This document shows positions 7,348 through 16,774 of a stretch of DNA of 47,182 bases, in pieces. The position numbers and the translations under genes were made by a program. Origin of the DNA: PALSA-894 sp034669145 (GTDB lineage: Bacteria; Pseudomonadota; Alphaproteobacteria; Rhizobiales; Xanthobacteraceae). Numbering within the stretch: the first letter of the stretch is position 1; the number at the start of each line of letters is the position of its first letter. The stretch covers positions 1 to 47,182 of the forward strand of contig JAXDNY010000128.1 of assembly GCA_034669145.1 (NCBI GenBank), written 5' to 3'. A model generated the notes under the pieces. That model worked only from the letters and a program-made list of their open reading frames with translations. It was not told the DNA's origin and did not search any database.

Positions 7348-9117
7348 CTAGCCGCCGTCGCCCGGCTTCTTCGCGGCCTTGGCGGTCTCGGCCGGCGCCG
7401 CCTCGTCGACGAGACCGGTGCGCAGTTTTTCGACGATCTTCTTCATGTCGTCGGGCTCGGGCTTGAGGTCGCGCGCATGCGCCCACTGGAACGCAGCTTC
7501 CAGCGTGCGCCCGACCTTCCAATACGCATCGCCAAGATGATCGTTGATGGTCGGGTCTTCGGGCTTGAGCTCGACCGCGCGCTCCAGATGCTTCACCGCC
7601 TCGTCGTAGTTGTGGATGCGGTAATAGGCCCAGCCGAGCGAGTCGACGATGTAGCCGTCATCCGGCCGCTGATCGACGGCACGGCGAATCATCCGCATGC
7701 CGTCGTCGAGATTGACGCCCTGGTCGATCCACGAATAGCCCAGATAGTTGAGCACATGGGCCTGCTCGGGCGAGAGCTCGAGTGCGCGCTTGAAGTCGGC
7801 TTCGGCGTTCGCCCACTGCTTGGAGCGCTCATAACAGATCCCGCGGAAATAGAAGATCAGCCAGTTCGCCTTCTGCGGCTCCTTCAGCGTGTTGATGCCC
7901 TTGGTGTAGGCATCGCCGCATTCGGAAAACTCCTTGCGAACGCGCAGGATGTTGCCGAGCGCCATGATGGCTTCGAGATCGGCGGGCCGTTCCGCGATCA
8001 GCTTCTCGAGCGTTTTCTTCGCCTCCTCGGTGCGATCGAGCGCATCGAGATTGGTGGCGATCTGGATGTCGGCGTTGCGCCGAAGCGGCGAATCCGTCGG
8101 AACGCGCTGGTAGACCTTCAGAGCGAGCGCCGGCTTCTTGATCGACTCGTAGAGATCGGCAAGCGACATCAAGGCGAGGGGATGGCGCGGCGTCAGGTAG
8201 ATCGCGAGCTGCAGATAGGCGAGCGCGAGATCCTCGCCCCCCTGACGGCCAAGCGAGGTCCCGAGACCGAACAGGACTTCCGCTGCGCCAGCCTGCGGCG
8301 AGTCGACCAAAGGCGGCAGCTTGTCGCCGTCCTTGATCTCGTCCATCGCCTCGACGATCAGCGGATGCTGCGGCAGCACCTTGTCGAAGGCCTCGTAGAC
8401 CTTCAGCGCCTCGTCCTTGCCGAGGTTGCGCGACGCCCAGCGGCCATAGGCCTCGACCGCGCGCAGCGCATTGGCATCGAGCTTGTAGACGCGCTCCAGC
8501 CGCTTGCCGGCTTCCTTGCGGTTTCCCGCCACGTCGAGGATCAGCCCGGCATGCAGGTCCTTGAAGATCGCGTACCATTCGGGCCCGGTCAGCTTGTCGA
8601 TGTTCTCGATCGCGGTCTTGACCTCATTGGTCCCCTGCATCGTCCAGGCGGTGATCAGGGTCGCGGTCAGGTCGGCGATCGGCCCGCGCACCGATTGCGC
8701 GATATGCTGACGCGCCGCCTGATACTGCTTCTGCTTCAGGGCGCGCACGCCGAGCACGAGCCGCGCCACGCGCTGGGTCTTGTCGGTCAGGACGATCCGT
8801 TCGGCGAGCTTGACCGCCTCCTCGATGTCGCCATCGACCAGCACGGACAGGAAGGCGCGCTCGAGCAGCACCGGATTCTTCGAATCCGCGCGCAGCGCGG
8901 CTCGGTAATAGGCCGACGAGGATGCGGCATCGCGCTCCGCGCCTGCATGGCGTGCCGCCAGATAGTTCCCGGCGGAGGAGACACGCGCGAGTTCCTGTTG
9001 CGAGGGAGCCGGAGTTTGAGCCGGAGTCGTTGCCTGCGCACACAAGGTGGCGGGGAGTGCAACGATGGCGGCAAGTGCGAATACGGCTGCGCGCCGTGGC
9101 GGTATGAAACGGGTCAC
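7348..9117 (-). CDS. Exported tetratricopeptide-repeat protein
   Basis: This is a TPR protein of about 589 residues with a signal peptide (MTRFIPPRRAAVFALAAIVALPATLCAQ). It is followed by a Thr/Pro/Gln linker and a long array of helical repeats. The clearest TPR units are near the C-terminus: KQWANAEADFKRALELSPEQ, DGYIVDSLGWAYYRIHNYDE and AVKHLERAVELKPEDPTIND. A low-complexity Ala/Lys tail ends the protein. Such repeats form protein-binding scaffolds; the exported form probably acts in the periplasm or on the envelope. It sits directly upstream of ispE, a pairing I recall in alphaproteobacteria, though no functional link is known to me. The start is either GTG ending at 9117 or TTG ending at 9123, both after GGAGA. 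Confidence 0.85.
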   Translation of the reverse strand: MTRFIPPRRAAVFALAAIVALPATLCAQATTPAQTPAPSQQELARVSSAGNYLAARHAGAERDAASSSAYYRAALRADSKNPVLLERAFLSVLVDGDIEEAVKLAERIVLTDKTQRVARLVLGVRALKQKQYQAARQHIAQSVRGPIADLTATLITAWTMQGTNEVKTAIENIDKLTGPEWYAIFKDLHAGLILDVAGNRKEAGKRLERVYKLDANALRAVEAYGRWASRNLGKDEALKVYEAFDKVLPQHPLIVEAMDEIKDGDKLPPLVDSPQAGAAEVLFGLGTSLGRQGGEDLALAYLQLAIYLTPRHPLALMSLADLYESIKKPALALKVYQRVPTDSPLRRNADIQIATNLDALDRTEEAKKTLEKLIAERPADLEAIMALGNILRVRKEFSECGDAYTKGINTLKEPQKANWLIFYFRGICYERSKQWANAEADFKRALELSPEQAHVLNYLGYSWIDQGVNLDDGMRMIRRAVDQRPDDGYIVDSLGWAYYRIHNYDEAVKHLERAVELKPEDPTINDHLGDAYWKVGRTLEAAFQWAHARDLKPEPDDMKKIVEKLRTGLVDEAAPAETAKAAKKPGDGG

Positions 9118-9315
9118 GAGCAAGTTGTCTCCATGACGGGGAAAGCGCGAAGCATTACCCCCGAATTTCCGGCACAATGGCGCGTTTGAGTCCCGGCCGC
9201 AAGGATATCGCCCTCCCACGGGACGCGATGCCGATACGCCGGAACAGCGGCGAAAAAGCGGCGTTCAGGCCGACGTGGCAAGGGTCTCATGCCCGGTTTA
9301 ACGAACCATTCCCAA

Positions 9316-10971
9316 TCACATATTTGGGTAGTTCGGCCCGCCGCCGCCCTCGGGCGTGACCCAGACGATATTCTGATTCGGGTCCTTGATATCGCAGGTT
9401 TTGCAGTGGACGCAGTTCTGCGCGTTGATCTGGAAACGCGGGCCTGAAGGCTCTTCGATCCACTCGTAAACGCCGGCCGGACAATACCGCGCGGATGGGC
9501 CGGCATAGACGTCGTGCTCGGACTGCTTTTGCAGCGCCATGTCACGCACGATCAGGTGGCTCGGCTGATCCTCCTCGTGATTGGTGTTGGAGAGGAACAC
9601 CGATGTGAGCTTATCGAACGTGACGACGCCGTCGGGCTTGGGATAGGCGATCGGCTTGTGCTTCGCGGCCGGTTCGAGCGTCGCGCTATCAGGCTTGCCA
9701 TGCTTGAGCGTCCCGAACAGCGAAAAGCCGAACGTATTGGTCCACATATCGAGGCCGGCGAAGGCAAAGCCCAAAGTGGTGCCAAGTTTCGACCAGAACG
9801 GCTTGACGTTGCGCACCTTTTTCAGGTCGCGGCCGATCTCGGACGAACGCCATGCATTTTCGTAACCGGCAAGCTCTTCGCCGACGCGCCCCTCGCCGAC
9901 CGCGGCCGCGACGTGGTCGGCCGCCTGCATGCCGGACAGAATCGCGTTGTGCGAGCCCTTAATGCGCGGAAGATTGATGAAGCCCGCCGCGCAGCCGATC
10001 AGCGCGCCGCCCGGAAACGTGAGCTTCGGCACCGACTGCCAGCCGCCCTCGGTAATCGCGCGCGCGCCATAGGAAATCCGTTTGCCGCCTTCGAAGGTTG
10101 GCCGGATCAGCGGATGCCGCTTGAAGCGCTGGAATTCCTCGAACGGCGCGATGTAGGGGTTGCGATAATTCAGGTGCACCACGAAGCCGACCACCACCTG
10201 CCCGTCCTCGAGATGGTAGAGGAACGAGCCACCGCCGGTGCGGTCGTCGAGTGGCCAGCCGAACGAGTGCTGCACCAGGCCGGGCTGGTGCTTCTCCGGC
10301 GCGACTTTCCATAATTCCTTCAGCCCGATGCCGAACTTCTGCGGCTCGCGATCCTTCGCGAGCTCGAAGCGGCTGATGAGCTGCTTGGAGAGCGAGCCAC
10401 GCGCACCCTCGGCAAACAGCGTGTATTTGCCACGCAGTTCCATGCCGCGCGCGAACCCTTCCTTGTGCTTGCCGTCCTTGCCGATGCCCATGTCGCCGGT
10501 CGCGACGCCGACCACTTCGCCGCGCTCGCCATACAGCACCTCGGCGGCCGCGAACCCCGGATAGATCTCGACGCCGAGCCCTTCCGCCTTGGTGGCGAGC
10601 CAGCGGCACACATTGCCGAGCGACACGATGTAGTTGCCGTGGTTCGACATCAGCGGCGGCAGCAGCAAGTTCGGCAGCCGCAGGCCGCCGGCCGGCCCGA
10701 GCCAGTAGAAGCGATCGTCGGTCACCGGCGTCTTGATCGGCGTGTCCTCGCCTCGCCATTCGGGCAGCAGGCGATCGAGGCCGATCGGATCGATCACCGC
10801 GCCTGAAAGAATGTGCGCGCCGACCTCCGAGCCCTTCTCGACCACGACGACACCGAGTTCGGGATTGAGCTGCTTCAGCCGGATCGCAGCGGAAAGCCCT
10901 GCCGGCCCGGCGCCGACGATCACGACGTCGAACTCCATCGCCTCGCGGGCGGGCAGATCGGTTTCGCTCAT
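9316..10971 (-). CDS. Electron transfer flavoprotein-ubiquinone oxidoreductase
   Basis: ETF-QO passes electrons from reduced electron-transfer flavoprotein (fatty-acid and amino-acid oxidation) to ubiquinone at the inner membrane. The 551-residue length matches the family. The FAD-binding start is FDVVIVGAGPAGLSAAIRL (from about residue 14), followed by VVEKGSEVGAHILSGAVIDP. The middle region has GSFLYHLEDGQVVVGFVVHL and RIKGSHNAILSG. The C-terminal 4Fe-4S domain has four cysteines: one in ARYCPAGVYEW and three in NCVHCKTCDIKDPNQNI. It ends GGGGPNYPNM, as usual. It diverges from the uracil-DNA glycosylase gene, with about 150 bases between them for promoters. Gene names vary (etfD/fixC-like), so none is given. 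Confidence 0.95.
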   Translation of the reverse strand: MSETDLPAREAMEFDVVIVGAGPAGLSAAIRLKQLNPELGVVVVEKGSEVGAHILSGAVIDPIGLDRLLPEWRGEDTPIKTPVTDDRFYWLGPAGGLRLPNLLLPPLMSNHGNYIVSLGNVCRWLATKAEGLGVEIYPGFAAAEVLYGERGEVVGVATGDMGIGKDGKHKEGFARGMELRGKYTLFAEGARGSLSKQLISRFELAKDREPQKFGIGLKELWKVAPEKHQPGLVQHSFGWPLDDRTGGGSFLYHLEDGQVVVGFVVHLNYRNPYIAPFEEFQRFKRHPLIRPTFEGGKRISYGARAITEGGWQSVPKLTFPGGALIGCAAGFINLPRIKGSHNAILSGMQAADHVAAAVGEGRVGEELAGYENAWRSSEIGRDLKKVRNVKPFWSKLGTTLGFAFAGLDMWTNTFGFSLFGTLKHGKPDSATLEPAAKHKPIAYPKPDGVVTFDKLTSVFLSNTNHEEDQPSHLIVRDMALQKQSEHDVYAGPSARYCPAGVYEWIEEPSGPRFQINAQNCVHCKTCDIKDPNQNIVWVTPEGGGGPNYPNM

Positions 10972-11121
10972 GCAATCCCCTCAAGGCGCGCGGACGGACA
11001 GCGCTGCCACGAACGGTTTTCCACGATTTGAACCCGCATGACAATCGCGGCCGGGCGACAAAGGCGGGTGCGGGGCGAGGCCGGCTGCGATAGGATCGGC
11101 AGCGCCAAAGGAAGCCTCGCC

Positions 11122-11961
11122 ATGACACCGGATCGCGCCAGCGCGGCGCGCGAATTGCTGGCGTTCTACGCCGAGGCCGGGGTCGACGCCCTGGTCGGTG
11201 AAATGCCGGCCGACCGGCTCGCCTCGGCGCAAGGCGAGGCGACGATCGCCGAAACGACGCCCGCGCCCGAGCGGCCGCCGCTGCAGCGGTTACAGCCTGC
11301 CGCACCGGCACGTCCGCCGCTCGCGGCGGCACCCGGCGCGCCGGCGGTGCCGGAGCTCGCCGTCATGGCGGCGCGCGAAGCCGCGCGCAGCGCCGCCAGC
11401 CTCGACGCGCTGCGCGACATGCTGACGAAATTCGAGGGTTGCGCGCTGCGCACCACCGCCAAGCAGCTCGTGTTCGCCGACGGCAACCCGCAGGCGCGCG
11501 TCATGTTCGTCGGCGAGGCGCCGGGGCGCGAGGAGGACCTTGAGGGACTGCCGTTCGTCGGGCGCTCGGGGAAACTGCTCGACCTGATGATGGCGGCGAT
11601 CGGTCTCGACCGCACGGGCGCCTATATCGCCAACATCATTCCGTGGCGCCCGCCGGGTAATCGCACCCCGACGCCGCAGGAGACCCAGATCTGCCTACCG
11701 TTCATCCAGCGCCAGATCGAACTGGTCAATCCCGACATCCTCGTGTGCATGGGCAACCCTGCAACGCAAACGCTGCTCGGCGTCAAGGAAGGCATCAAGC
11801 GAACGCGCGGGCGCTGGTTCGGCTTCCACACCGGCACACGCGAGATCAGGGCGATCGCGACCTTCCACCCGGCCTATCTGCTGCGCTCGCCTTTGGACAA
11901 GCGCTTCGCCTGGCGCGATTTCCTGGCAATCAAGAAGGCGCTCGACGCGCCGCCGGCATAG
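11122..11961 (+). CDS. Uracil-DNA glycosylase, family 4-like
   Basis: This 279-residue enzyme should remove uracil from DNA. Motif A reads FVGEAPGREEDLEGLPFVGRSGKLLDLMM and motif B HPAYLLRSPLDKRF, both typical of family 4 and related enzymes; IIPWRPPGNRTPTPQE is also conserved. About 90 N-terminal residues are Ala/Pro-rich and probably disordered. Only three cysteines are visible (in EGCALR, QICLPF and LVCMGN), so the four-Cys iron-sulfur site of classical family 4 looks incomplete. The start is ATG 11122 with AGGAAG seven bases ahead; an upstream ATG at 11038 gives an unlikely extension. The cydA start follows 19 bases later, so the genes may be cotranscribed. Confidence 0.92.
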   Translation: MTPDRASAARELLAFYAEAGVDALVGEMPADRLASAQGEATIAETTPAPERPPLQRLQPAAPARPPLAAAPGAPAVPELAVMAAREAARSAASLDALRDMLTKFEGCALRTTAKQLVFADGNPQARVMFVGEAPGREEDLEGLPFVGRSGKLLDLMMAAIGLDRTGAYIANIIPWRPPGNRTPTPQETQICLPFIQRQIELVNPDILVCMGNPATQTLLGVKEGIKRTRGRWFGFHTGTREIRAIATFHPAYLLRSPLDKRFAWRDFLAIKKALDAPPA

Positions 11962-11980
11962 CTTTCGAGGAGACGATCCG

Positions 11981-13378
11981 ATGGACTTCGATCCCGTCCT
12001 CCTCGCCCGCGTTCAGTTCGGCTTCACCATCGCGTTCCACATTATTTTCCCGAGCTTCACGATCGGCCTTGCGGCCTACATCGCGACTTTGCTGGCGATG
12101 TGGCTGCGCACCGGCGTGGAGCGCTACCAGTTGCTCGCGCGGTTCTGGACCAAGATCTTCGCCGTGTCCTTCGGCATGGGCGTCGTGTCGGGCATCGTGC
12201 TGTCGTACCAGTTCGGCACCAACTGGAGCCGGTTTTCGGTCGTCGTCGGCAACGCGATCGGTCCGCTGATCGGTTACGAGGTGCTCACCGCCTTTTTCCT
12301 CGAAGCGACGTTCCTCGGCGTGCTGCTGTTCGGCTGGAATCGCGTCCCTCCGTGGCTGGTGACTCTGTCCGCGGTGATCGTCGCTATCGGCACCTCGATG
12401 TCGGCGTTCTGGATTCTCTCCGCCAACAGCTGGATGCAAACGCCCGCCGGCCACGAGATCCGCGACGGCATCGCTTACCCGGTCGACTGGATCGCACTGA
12501 TCTTCAACCCGAGCTTCCCGTATCGTTTCGCGCACATGGTGACCGCCTGCTACCTCACGACCGCATTCGTGGTGCTGGCGGTCGGATCGCGCTATCTCGT
12601 CGCCGGGCGCCATCTCGAGGACGGGCGAACCATGGTGCGCATGGCGATCGGCATGATCGCGATCCTGGCGCCGCTGCAGCTCTTCATCGGGGACCAGCAC
12701 GGGCTGAACACGCTCAAGCATCAGCCGATCAAGATCGCCGCCATGGAAGGCCATTGGGACGGCACGCATCCCGGCGGCTTCCATATCTTCGCCTGGCCCG
12801 ACGAGAAGAACGAACGCAACCTGTTCGAGATTTCGATCCCGCGCGCCGCCTCGGTCATCCTCACGCACGACCCGAACGGCTTGTTTCCGGGGCTCAAGAG
12901 CGTGCCGCCCGCCGACCGCCCGCCGGTCGTCTCGGTGTTCTTCGCCTTCCGCATCATGCTCGGTATCGGCCTGCTGATGATCGCCACGGGGTTGCTCGGC
13001 GCGTTCCTGTGGTGGCGTGCCAAGCTGTTCGAGACGCGCTGGTATTTGCGGTTTACGCAATACGGCTGGTGGCTTGGATTCGTGGCGATCCTGTGTGGCT
13101 GGATCGTCACCGAGAGCGGGCGCCAGCCGTGGCTCGCCTATGGCATCCTGCGCACCAAGGACGCGATTTCGCCGGTCTCGGCCGCCAGCGTGCTGACGAC
13201 GCTCGTCCTGTTCGTTATCGTCTACGGCATCGTGTTCAGCATGGGCCTCTACTACATCAATCGCCTGATCGTGCGCGGGCCGCAAGGACGCGCGATCGAA
13301 CCGTCGCACGGCGCACCGGGCAGTCCGCTCTCGGCGGCCGGCGATGCGGCGCGCGAAGCCATGCAGCCGGGAGGGTGA
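11981..13378 (+). CDS. cydA: Cytochrome bd-type quinol oxidase subunit I
   Basis: This is the heme-bearing subunit of a bd oxidase, which oxidises ubiquinol and reduces oxygen to water without proton pumping. Visible ligands and channel residues are His20 (FTIAFHIIFPSF, heme b595), Glu100 and Glu108 (IGYEVLTAFFLEATF), His185 (YRFAHMVTA, heme b558), and GWIVTESGRQPW. At 465 residues with a short quinol loop it fits the cyanide-insensitive CIO subgroup better than the longer E. coli type; that is inference from length. AGGAGA precedes the ATG. It overlaps the cydB leader directly. The close spacing to the uracil-DNA glycosylase gene leaves no obvious separate oxygen-responsive promoter. Confidence 0.95.
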   Translation: MDFDPVLLARVQFGFTIAFHIIFPSFTIGLAAYIATLLAMWLRTGVERYQLLARFWTKIFAVSFGMGVVSGIVLSYQFGTNWSRFSVVVGNAIGPLIGYEVLTAFFLEATFLGVLLFGWNRVPPWLVTLSAVIVAIGTSMSAFWILSANSWMQTPAGHEIRDGIAYPVDWIALIFNPSFPYRFAHMVTACYLTTAFVVLAVGSRYLVAGRHLEDGRTMVRMAIGMIAILAPLQLFIGDQHGLNTLKHQPIKIAAMEGHWDGTHPGGFHIFAWPDEKNERNLFEISIPRAASVILTHDPNGLFPGLKSVPPADRPPVVSVFFAFRIMLGIGLLMIATGLLGAFLWWRAKLFETRWYLRFTQYGWWLGFVAILCGWIVTESGRQPWLAYGILRTKDAISPVSAASVLTTLVLFVIVYGIVFSMGLYYINRLIVRGPQGRAIEPSHGAPGSPLSAAGDAAREAMQPGG

Positions 13379-13379
13379 G

Positions 13380-14384
13380 ATGGAATGGTATCTCCCCGTC
13401 ATCTGGGCGGCGCTGATCGGCACAGCCGTCGCGCTCTATGTGATTCTCGACGGCTTCGATCTCGGCATCGGCATCCTGTTTCCCTGCGCCAAGGACGACA
13501 AGGAACAAAACCAGATGATCTCGTCGATCGCGCCGTTCTGGGACGGCAACGAGACCTGGCTGGTGCTCGGCGGCGGCGGATTGTGGGTGGCGTTTCCGCG
13601 CGCCTATGCGGTGATCATGCCGGCGCTGTACCTGCCGGTGATCGTGATGCTGCTGGCGCTGGTATTCCGCGGCGTCGCGTTTGAATTCCGCACCGTTGCC
13701 GTCACCAGCAAGAAGTACTGGACCTTCGCGTTCGCGGGCGGATCGACGCTGGCGGCGTTCTGCCAGGGCCTGATCCTCGGCGGACTGATCCAGGGCATCA
13801 AGGTCGAGAACGGCGCGTTCGCGGGCGGCACATTCGATTTCGCGACGCCGTTCGCGCTGCTGTGCGGGCTCGGCGTCGTCGCCGGCTATGCGCTGCTCGG
13901 CGCCTGCTGGCTGGTGATGAAGACCGAGGGACCGGTTGCGCATCGTGCCCGCGCGCACGCCAAGCTGCTGCTGCTCGCCGTGCTCGTGTTCATGGCGGTC
14001 GTGAGCCTGTGGACCCCGCTGCAATTCCCGCGCATCCGCGAACGCTGGTTCTCAGCTCCGAACATCCTGTTCCTGTGGCCGGTCCCTATCGTCACCGCGT
14101 TCACCGCCTTCATGGCGTGGCGCTGGCTCGAACGCGGCCGCGACTTCGGGCCTTTCTTTGCCACGATCGCGCTGTTCCTGCTCGGCTACATGGGGCTCGC
14201 CATCTCGGTCTATCCGTATCTCGTCCCGCCCACGCTGACGATCTGGGATACCGCGGCCGCGCCCGCGAGCCAGATCTTCATGCTGCTCGGCACGCTGCCG
14301 CTTTTGCCGATCATCCTCGGCTACACGGGATTTATTTATCGGCTGTTCCGCGGCAAGGTGCGGGAAGGCGAAAGCTACCACTGA
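13380..14384 (+). CDS. cydB: Cytochrome bd-type quinol oxidase subunit II
   Basis: This is the 334-residue partner of CydA. The N-terminus EWYLPVIWAALIGTAVALYVILDGFDLGIG carries the characteristic LDGFDLG motif, then FWDGNETWLVLGGGGLWVAFP. Several membrane spans follow and the end has FMLLGTLPLLPIILGYTGFIYRLF. The ATG at 13380 comes one base after the cydA stop, with the ribosome site GGGAGGG inside cydA. No cydX-like small subunit gene follows; the next gene starts eight bases on. No cydDC assembly transporter is in the window. Confidence 0.95.
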   Translation: MEWYLPVIWAALIGTAVALYVILDGFDLGIGILFPCAKDDKEQNQMISSIAPFWDGNETWLVLGGGGLWVAFPRAYAVIMPALYLPVIVMLLALVFRGVAFEFRTVAVTSKKYWTFAFAGGSTLAAFCQGLILGGLIQGIKVENGAFAGGTFDFATPFALLCGLGVVAGYALLGACWLVMKTEGPVAHRARAHAKLLLLAVLVFMAVVSLWTPLQFPRIRERWFSAPNILFLWPVPIVTAFTAFMAWRWLERGRDFGPFFATIALFLLGYMGLAISVYPYLVPPTLTIWDTAAAPASQIFMLLGTLPLLPIILGYTGFIYRLFRGKVREGESYH

Positions 14385-14391
14385 GGAGTTC

Positions 14392-15201
14392 ATGGAAGCC
14401 TTCATATGCACGGCCTGCGGAACGCAATATCCGCCCGCCGACAAGCCTCCGCCGAATTGCCCGATTTGTGACGACGAGCGGCAATACGTGCCGCCGTCGG
14501 GTCAGGGCTGGACCACGCAGGACAAGCTCGCGGTCACCCATGTGAACGGCTGGCACCAGTACGAACCGGGCATCATCGGCGTCGCAACGCAGCCACGCTT
14601 CGCCATCGGCCAGCGCGCGGTGCTGCTGCGCACGGCGCACGGGAATGTGCTGTGGGATTGCATCTCGATGCTCGATGACGCGACGGCCTCGCTCATCGAG
14701 GCGCTCGGCGGCGTGCAGGCGATGGCGATCTCGCACCCGCACTTCTACACGACCATGAACGACTGGGCCGAGGCATTCGATGTGCCGGTTCATGTCCATG
14801 CCGACGACCGCGAATGGATCATGCGGCAAGGACCGCGCATCACGCTCTGGGAAGGCGAGACGCTGCGGCTCACGAGCGATGTGACGCTGATCCGCGGCGG
14901 CGGTCACTTCACGGGCTCCAGCATGCTGCATTGGGCCGGCGGCGCGTCCGGGCGCGGCATCGTCTGCTGCTCGGACACCGCCTACGTCGCGGCGGACCGG
15001 GCGCATGTGACCTTCATGCGCAGCTATCCGAACTTTCTCCCGCTGCCGGCGGATCGCGTGACCGCGATCGCACATGCGCTCGCGCCGTTCGCGTTCGACA
15101 AGATGTTCGGCAACTTCTTCGAGAGCGTCATCGAGAGCGGTGCCAAGCAGGCCTTCGAGACATCGGTGACGCGCTATCTCGCGGCCATCGCGCCGCGCTG
15201 A
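14392..15201 (+). CDS. Zinc-ribbon plus metallo-beta-lactamase-fold protein
   Basis: A 269-residue protein begins with a rubredoxin-like zinc ribbon (CTACGTQYPP near residue 6 and CPICDDERQY near 24). A metallo-beta-lactamase fold follows. The usual HxHxDH metal motif is altered: the region reads MAISHPHFYTTMNDWAEAF, keeping two His but not the Asp-His. Later landmarks remain: VHVHADDREW, LIRGGGHFTGSSMLHW and CCSDTAYVAADR. The ending FAFDKMFGNFFESVI matches a subfamily I recall with the same HPHF signature. GAGGAG lies ahead of the ATG and the cydB stop is seven bases upstream, so it is probably in the cyd operon. Substrate and metal content are unknown. Confidence 0.8.
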   Translation: MEAFICTACGTQYPPADKPPPNCPICDDERQYVPPSGQGWTTQDKLAVTHVNGWHQYEPGIIGVATQPRFAIGQRAVLLRTAHGNVLWDCISMLDDATASLIEALGGVQAMAISHPHFYTTMNDWAEAFDVPVHVHADDREWIMRQGPRITLWEGETLRLTSDVTLIRGGGHFTGSSMLHWAGGASGRGIVCCSDTAYVAADRAHVTFMRSYPNFLPLPADRVTAIAHALAPFAFDKMFGNFFESVIESGAKQAFETSVTRYLAAIAPR

Positions 15202-15213
15202 GCGCGCAAACAA

Positions 15214-16764
15214 TCAGCGCGGCCGGATCACCGCCCAGCCGATGCGCAACAGCGGCAACCGCCCTTGCACTGAGCGGTCGAACGAGCGCGGCACTTCGGC
15301 AACCATGTCGGGGAAGCGGGCCTTCAGCGCAGCCGGCGGCGTGCCCGCCGCATCGGTCGCGGTCCAGGTGAGGATCGCGCCCTTCTGACGCACTGCCTCG
15401 TCGGAGAGCCAGGGCGCGAGCGCAGGCGCGGCGTCGACATAAAGGCTTGGCCGGTCCGGTGACGCGAGCGCGACCAGCCCGGCGGTGCGCATATCGCCGA
15501 TCACGATCGCGAGCGGCTTGCCGGTGCGGCGGCGGAACGTTTCGGTGAAGAATTGCCCCATCGCGTTCGCGGGTTTGCTCACTTCCAGATCGACCGCGGC
15601 AGTCCACGGCAGCGTCACGGTCGCGGCAACGATCACGGCCGGCGGCACGAGGAGTAGGCCGAGCCAGACCAGCGCGCCGATGCGCTGGCGATAGAGCCGG
15701 ATCATGTCGCCGGCCGCGACCACGACGGCGAGCCCCGAGAGCACGACCAGCGGCGCGGCGCCGCCGACCGGCGCCGGTTTGCCCAGCAGCACCGCGAGCA
15801 ATGTCGCGACGAAGGCCGGGGCGAGTGCGAAGAAATAGACGAAGCTTTTCGCGAACGGCTCCGCGGGGAGACGCTCGACCGCGGGCGCGCTCGCGCGTTT
15901 TCCCGCTAGGAAACCGCCCGCGACCAGCATCAGCACGACGAGCCCGGCATGGCTGAAGGCCAGCAGCAGAACGAGATTCGCCCATGCCATCAGCCGTTTC
16001 TCGGCGACGATCAGGCCGGGCAATGCGGCGAGCATCGGCAGCGGGCTCACGCCGGTGCGTTCCAGCCAGAACAGGTGCGGCACATTGATCAGCACGACGA
16101 TGAGCGCGGCTGCCCACGGCCCGATCGAACCGAGCCGGCTGCGCCCGCGCGCGGTCGCGGCGACGAACAACGTCATGAGCGCAAGCAGAATCAGGCCCGC
16201 GTAAGTCGTGAGCAACAGCAGCCCGAGCGCGACGCCGGATGCCATCCAGTCGCCGCGCCGGTTGTCGGCGAGCGCCCGATAACCGAACAGCAGCGTGAGC
16301 GCGGTGAGCGGCATAGCGAGCACGGTCGGCCCGAACTCGACCGTGGGCACCGTGAAAGCGCTGATACCGGCCATCAGCAGCACCGCCATCGCGGCGTGCG
16401 CGGTGCCGGCAATGCGGCGGCCGAGCGTGAACACCGCCCAGTAGGTCGCGACGACGCAAACCTGCGAGAGCACATAGACGCCGAGCACGCCGCCCGCGAC
16501 GCGGAACGCAATGCCGGCGAGCCAATAGGCGAGCGGCGGTCCGTAGGGCGAGCCGAGCACCCATTCGTTGCCGACCGCGAGCACGAGCGGCACCTCGCCG
16601 GGCGGCGCCGCGTAGAACAGCGCGGGCACCAGCGTCCACAGTGCGCCTTGCGCCAGCGCCGCCACCCAGAACATCAGGACGGGGCGCGCCCGCAACGCCT
16701 CGAGGATCAGCGAGACGCGGAACATCGGCGCGCGATCGATCGCGGCGGGATAACTGACGGACAT
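15214..16764 (-). CDS. Polytopic glycosyltransferase of the PMT/ArnT (GT39-like) type
   Basis: This is a 516-residue integral membrane protein with roughly ten or more hydrophobic spans and a soluble C-terminal domain of about 150 residues. The early segment EWVLGSPYGPPLAYWLAGIAF and the span pattern match ArnT/PMT-like transferases, which use polyprenyl-phosphate sugars at the outer face of the inner membrane. I cannot point to a certain catalytic acidic pair, so the enzyme class is by resemblance. It starts 10 bases after rnhB and is likely cotranscribed with it. The GT2 enzyme at 4349-5332 could supply the lipid-linked donor, but this is speculation. Confidence 0.7.
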   Translation of the reverse strand: MSVSYPAAIDRAPMFRVSLILEALRARPVLMFWVAALAQGALWTLVPALFYAAPPGEVPLVLAVGNEWVLGSPYGPPLAYWLAGIAFRVAGGVLGVYVLSQVCVVATYWAVFTLGRRIAGTAHAAMAVLLMAGISAFTVPTVEFGPTVLAMPLTALTLLFGYRALADNRRGDWMASGVALGLLLLTTYAGLILLALMTLFVAATARGRSRLGSIGPWAAALIVVLINVPHLFWLERTGVSPLPMLAALPGLIVAEKRLMAWANLVLLLAFSHAGLVVLMLVAGGFLAGKRASAPAVERLPAEPFAKSFVYFFALAPAFVATLLAVLLGKPAPVGGAAPLVVLSGLAVVVAAGDMIRLYRQRIGALVWLGLLLVPPAVIVAATVTLPWTAAVDLEVSKPANAMGQFFTETFRRRTGKPLAIVIGDMRTAGLVALASPDRPSLYVDAAPALAPWLSDEAVRQKGAILTWTATDAAGTPPAALKARFPDMVAEVPRSFDRSVQGRLPLLRIGWAVIRPR

Positions 16765-16774
16765 GGAGAGGAGT

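Noticed and set aside
7337..7522. N-terminal extension of IspE by 62 residues
   Set aside because: It overlaps the end of the TPR gene and has an Arg/Gly shadow composition; the kinase family starts near FAPAKVNL.
7477..9189. A 570-codon plus-strand open frame opposite the TPR gene
   Set aside because: It is antisense to a convincing exported TPR protein, has no recognisable motif and a His/Arg/Asp-rich shadow composition typical of high-GC DNA.
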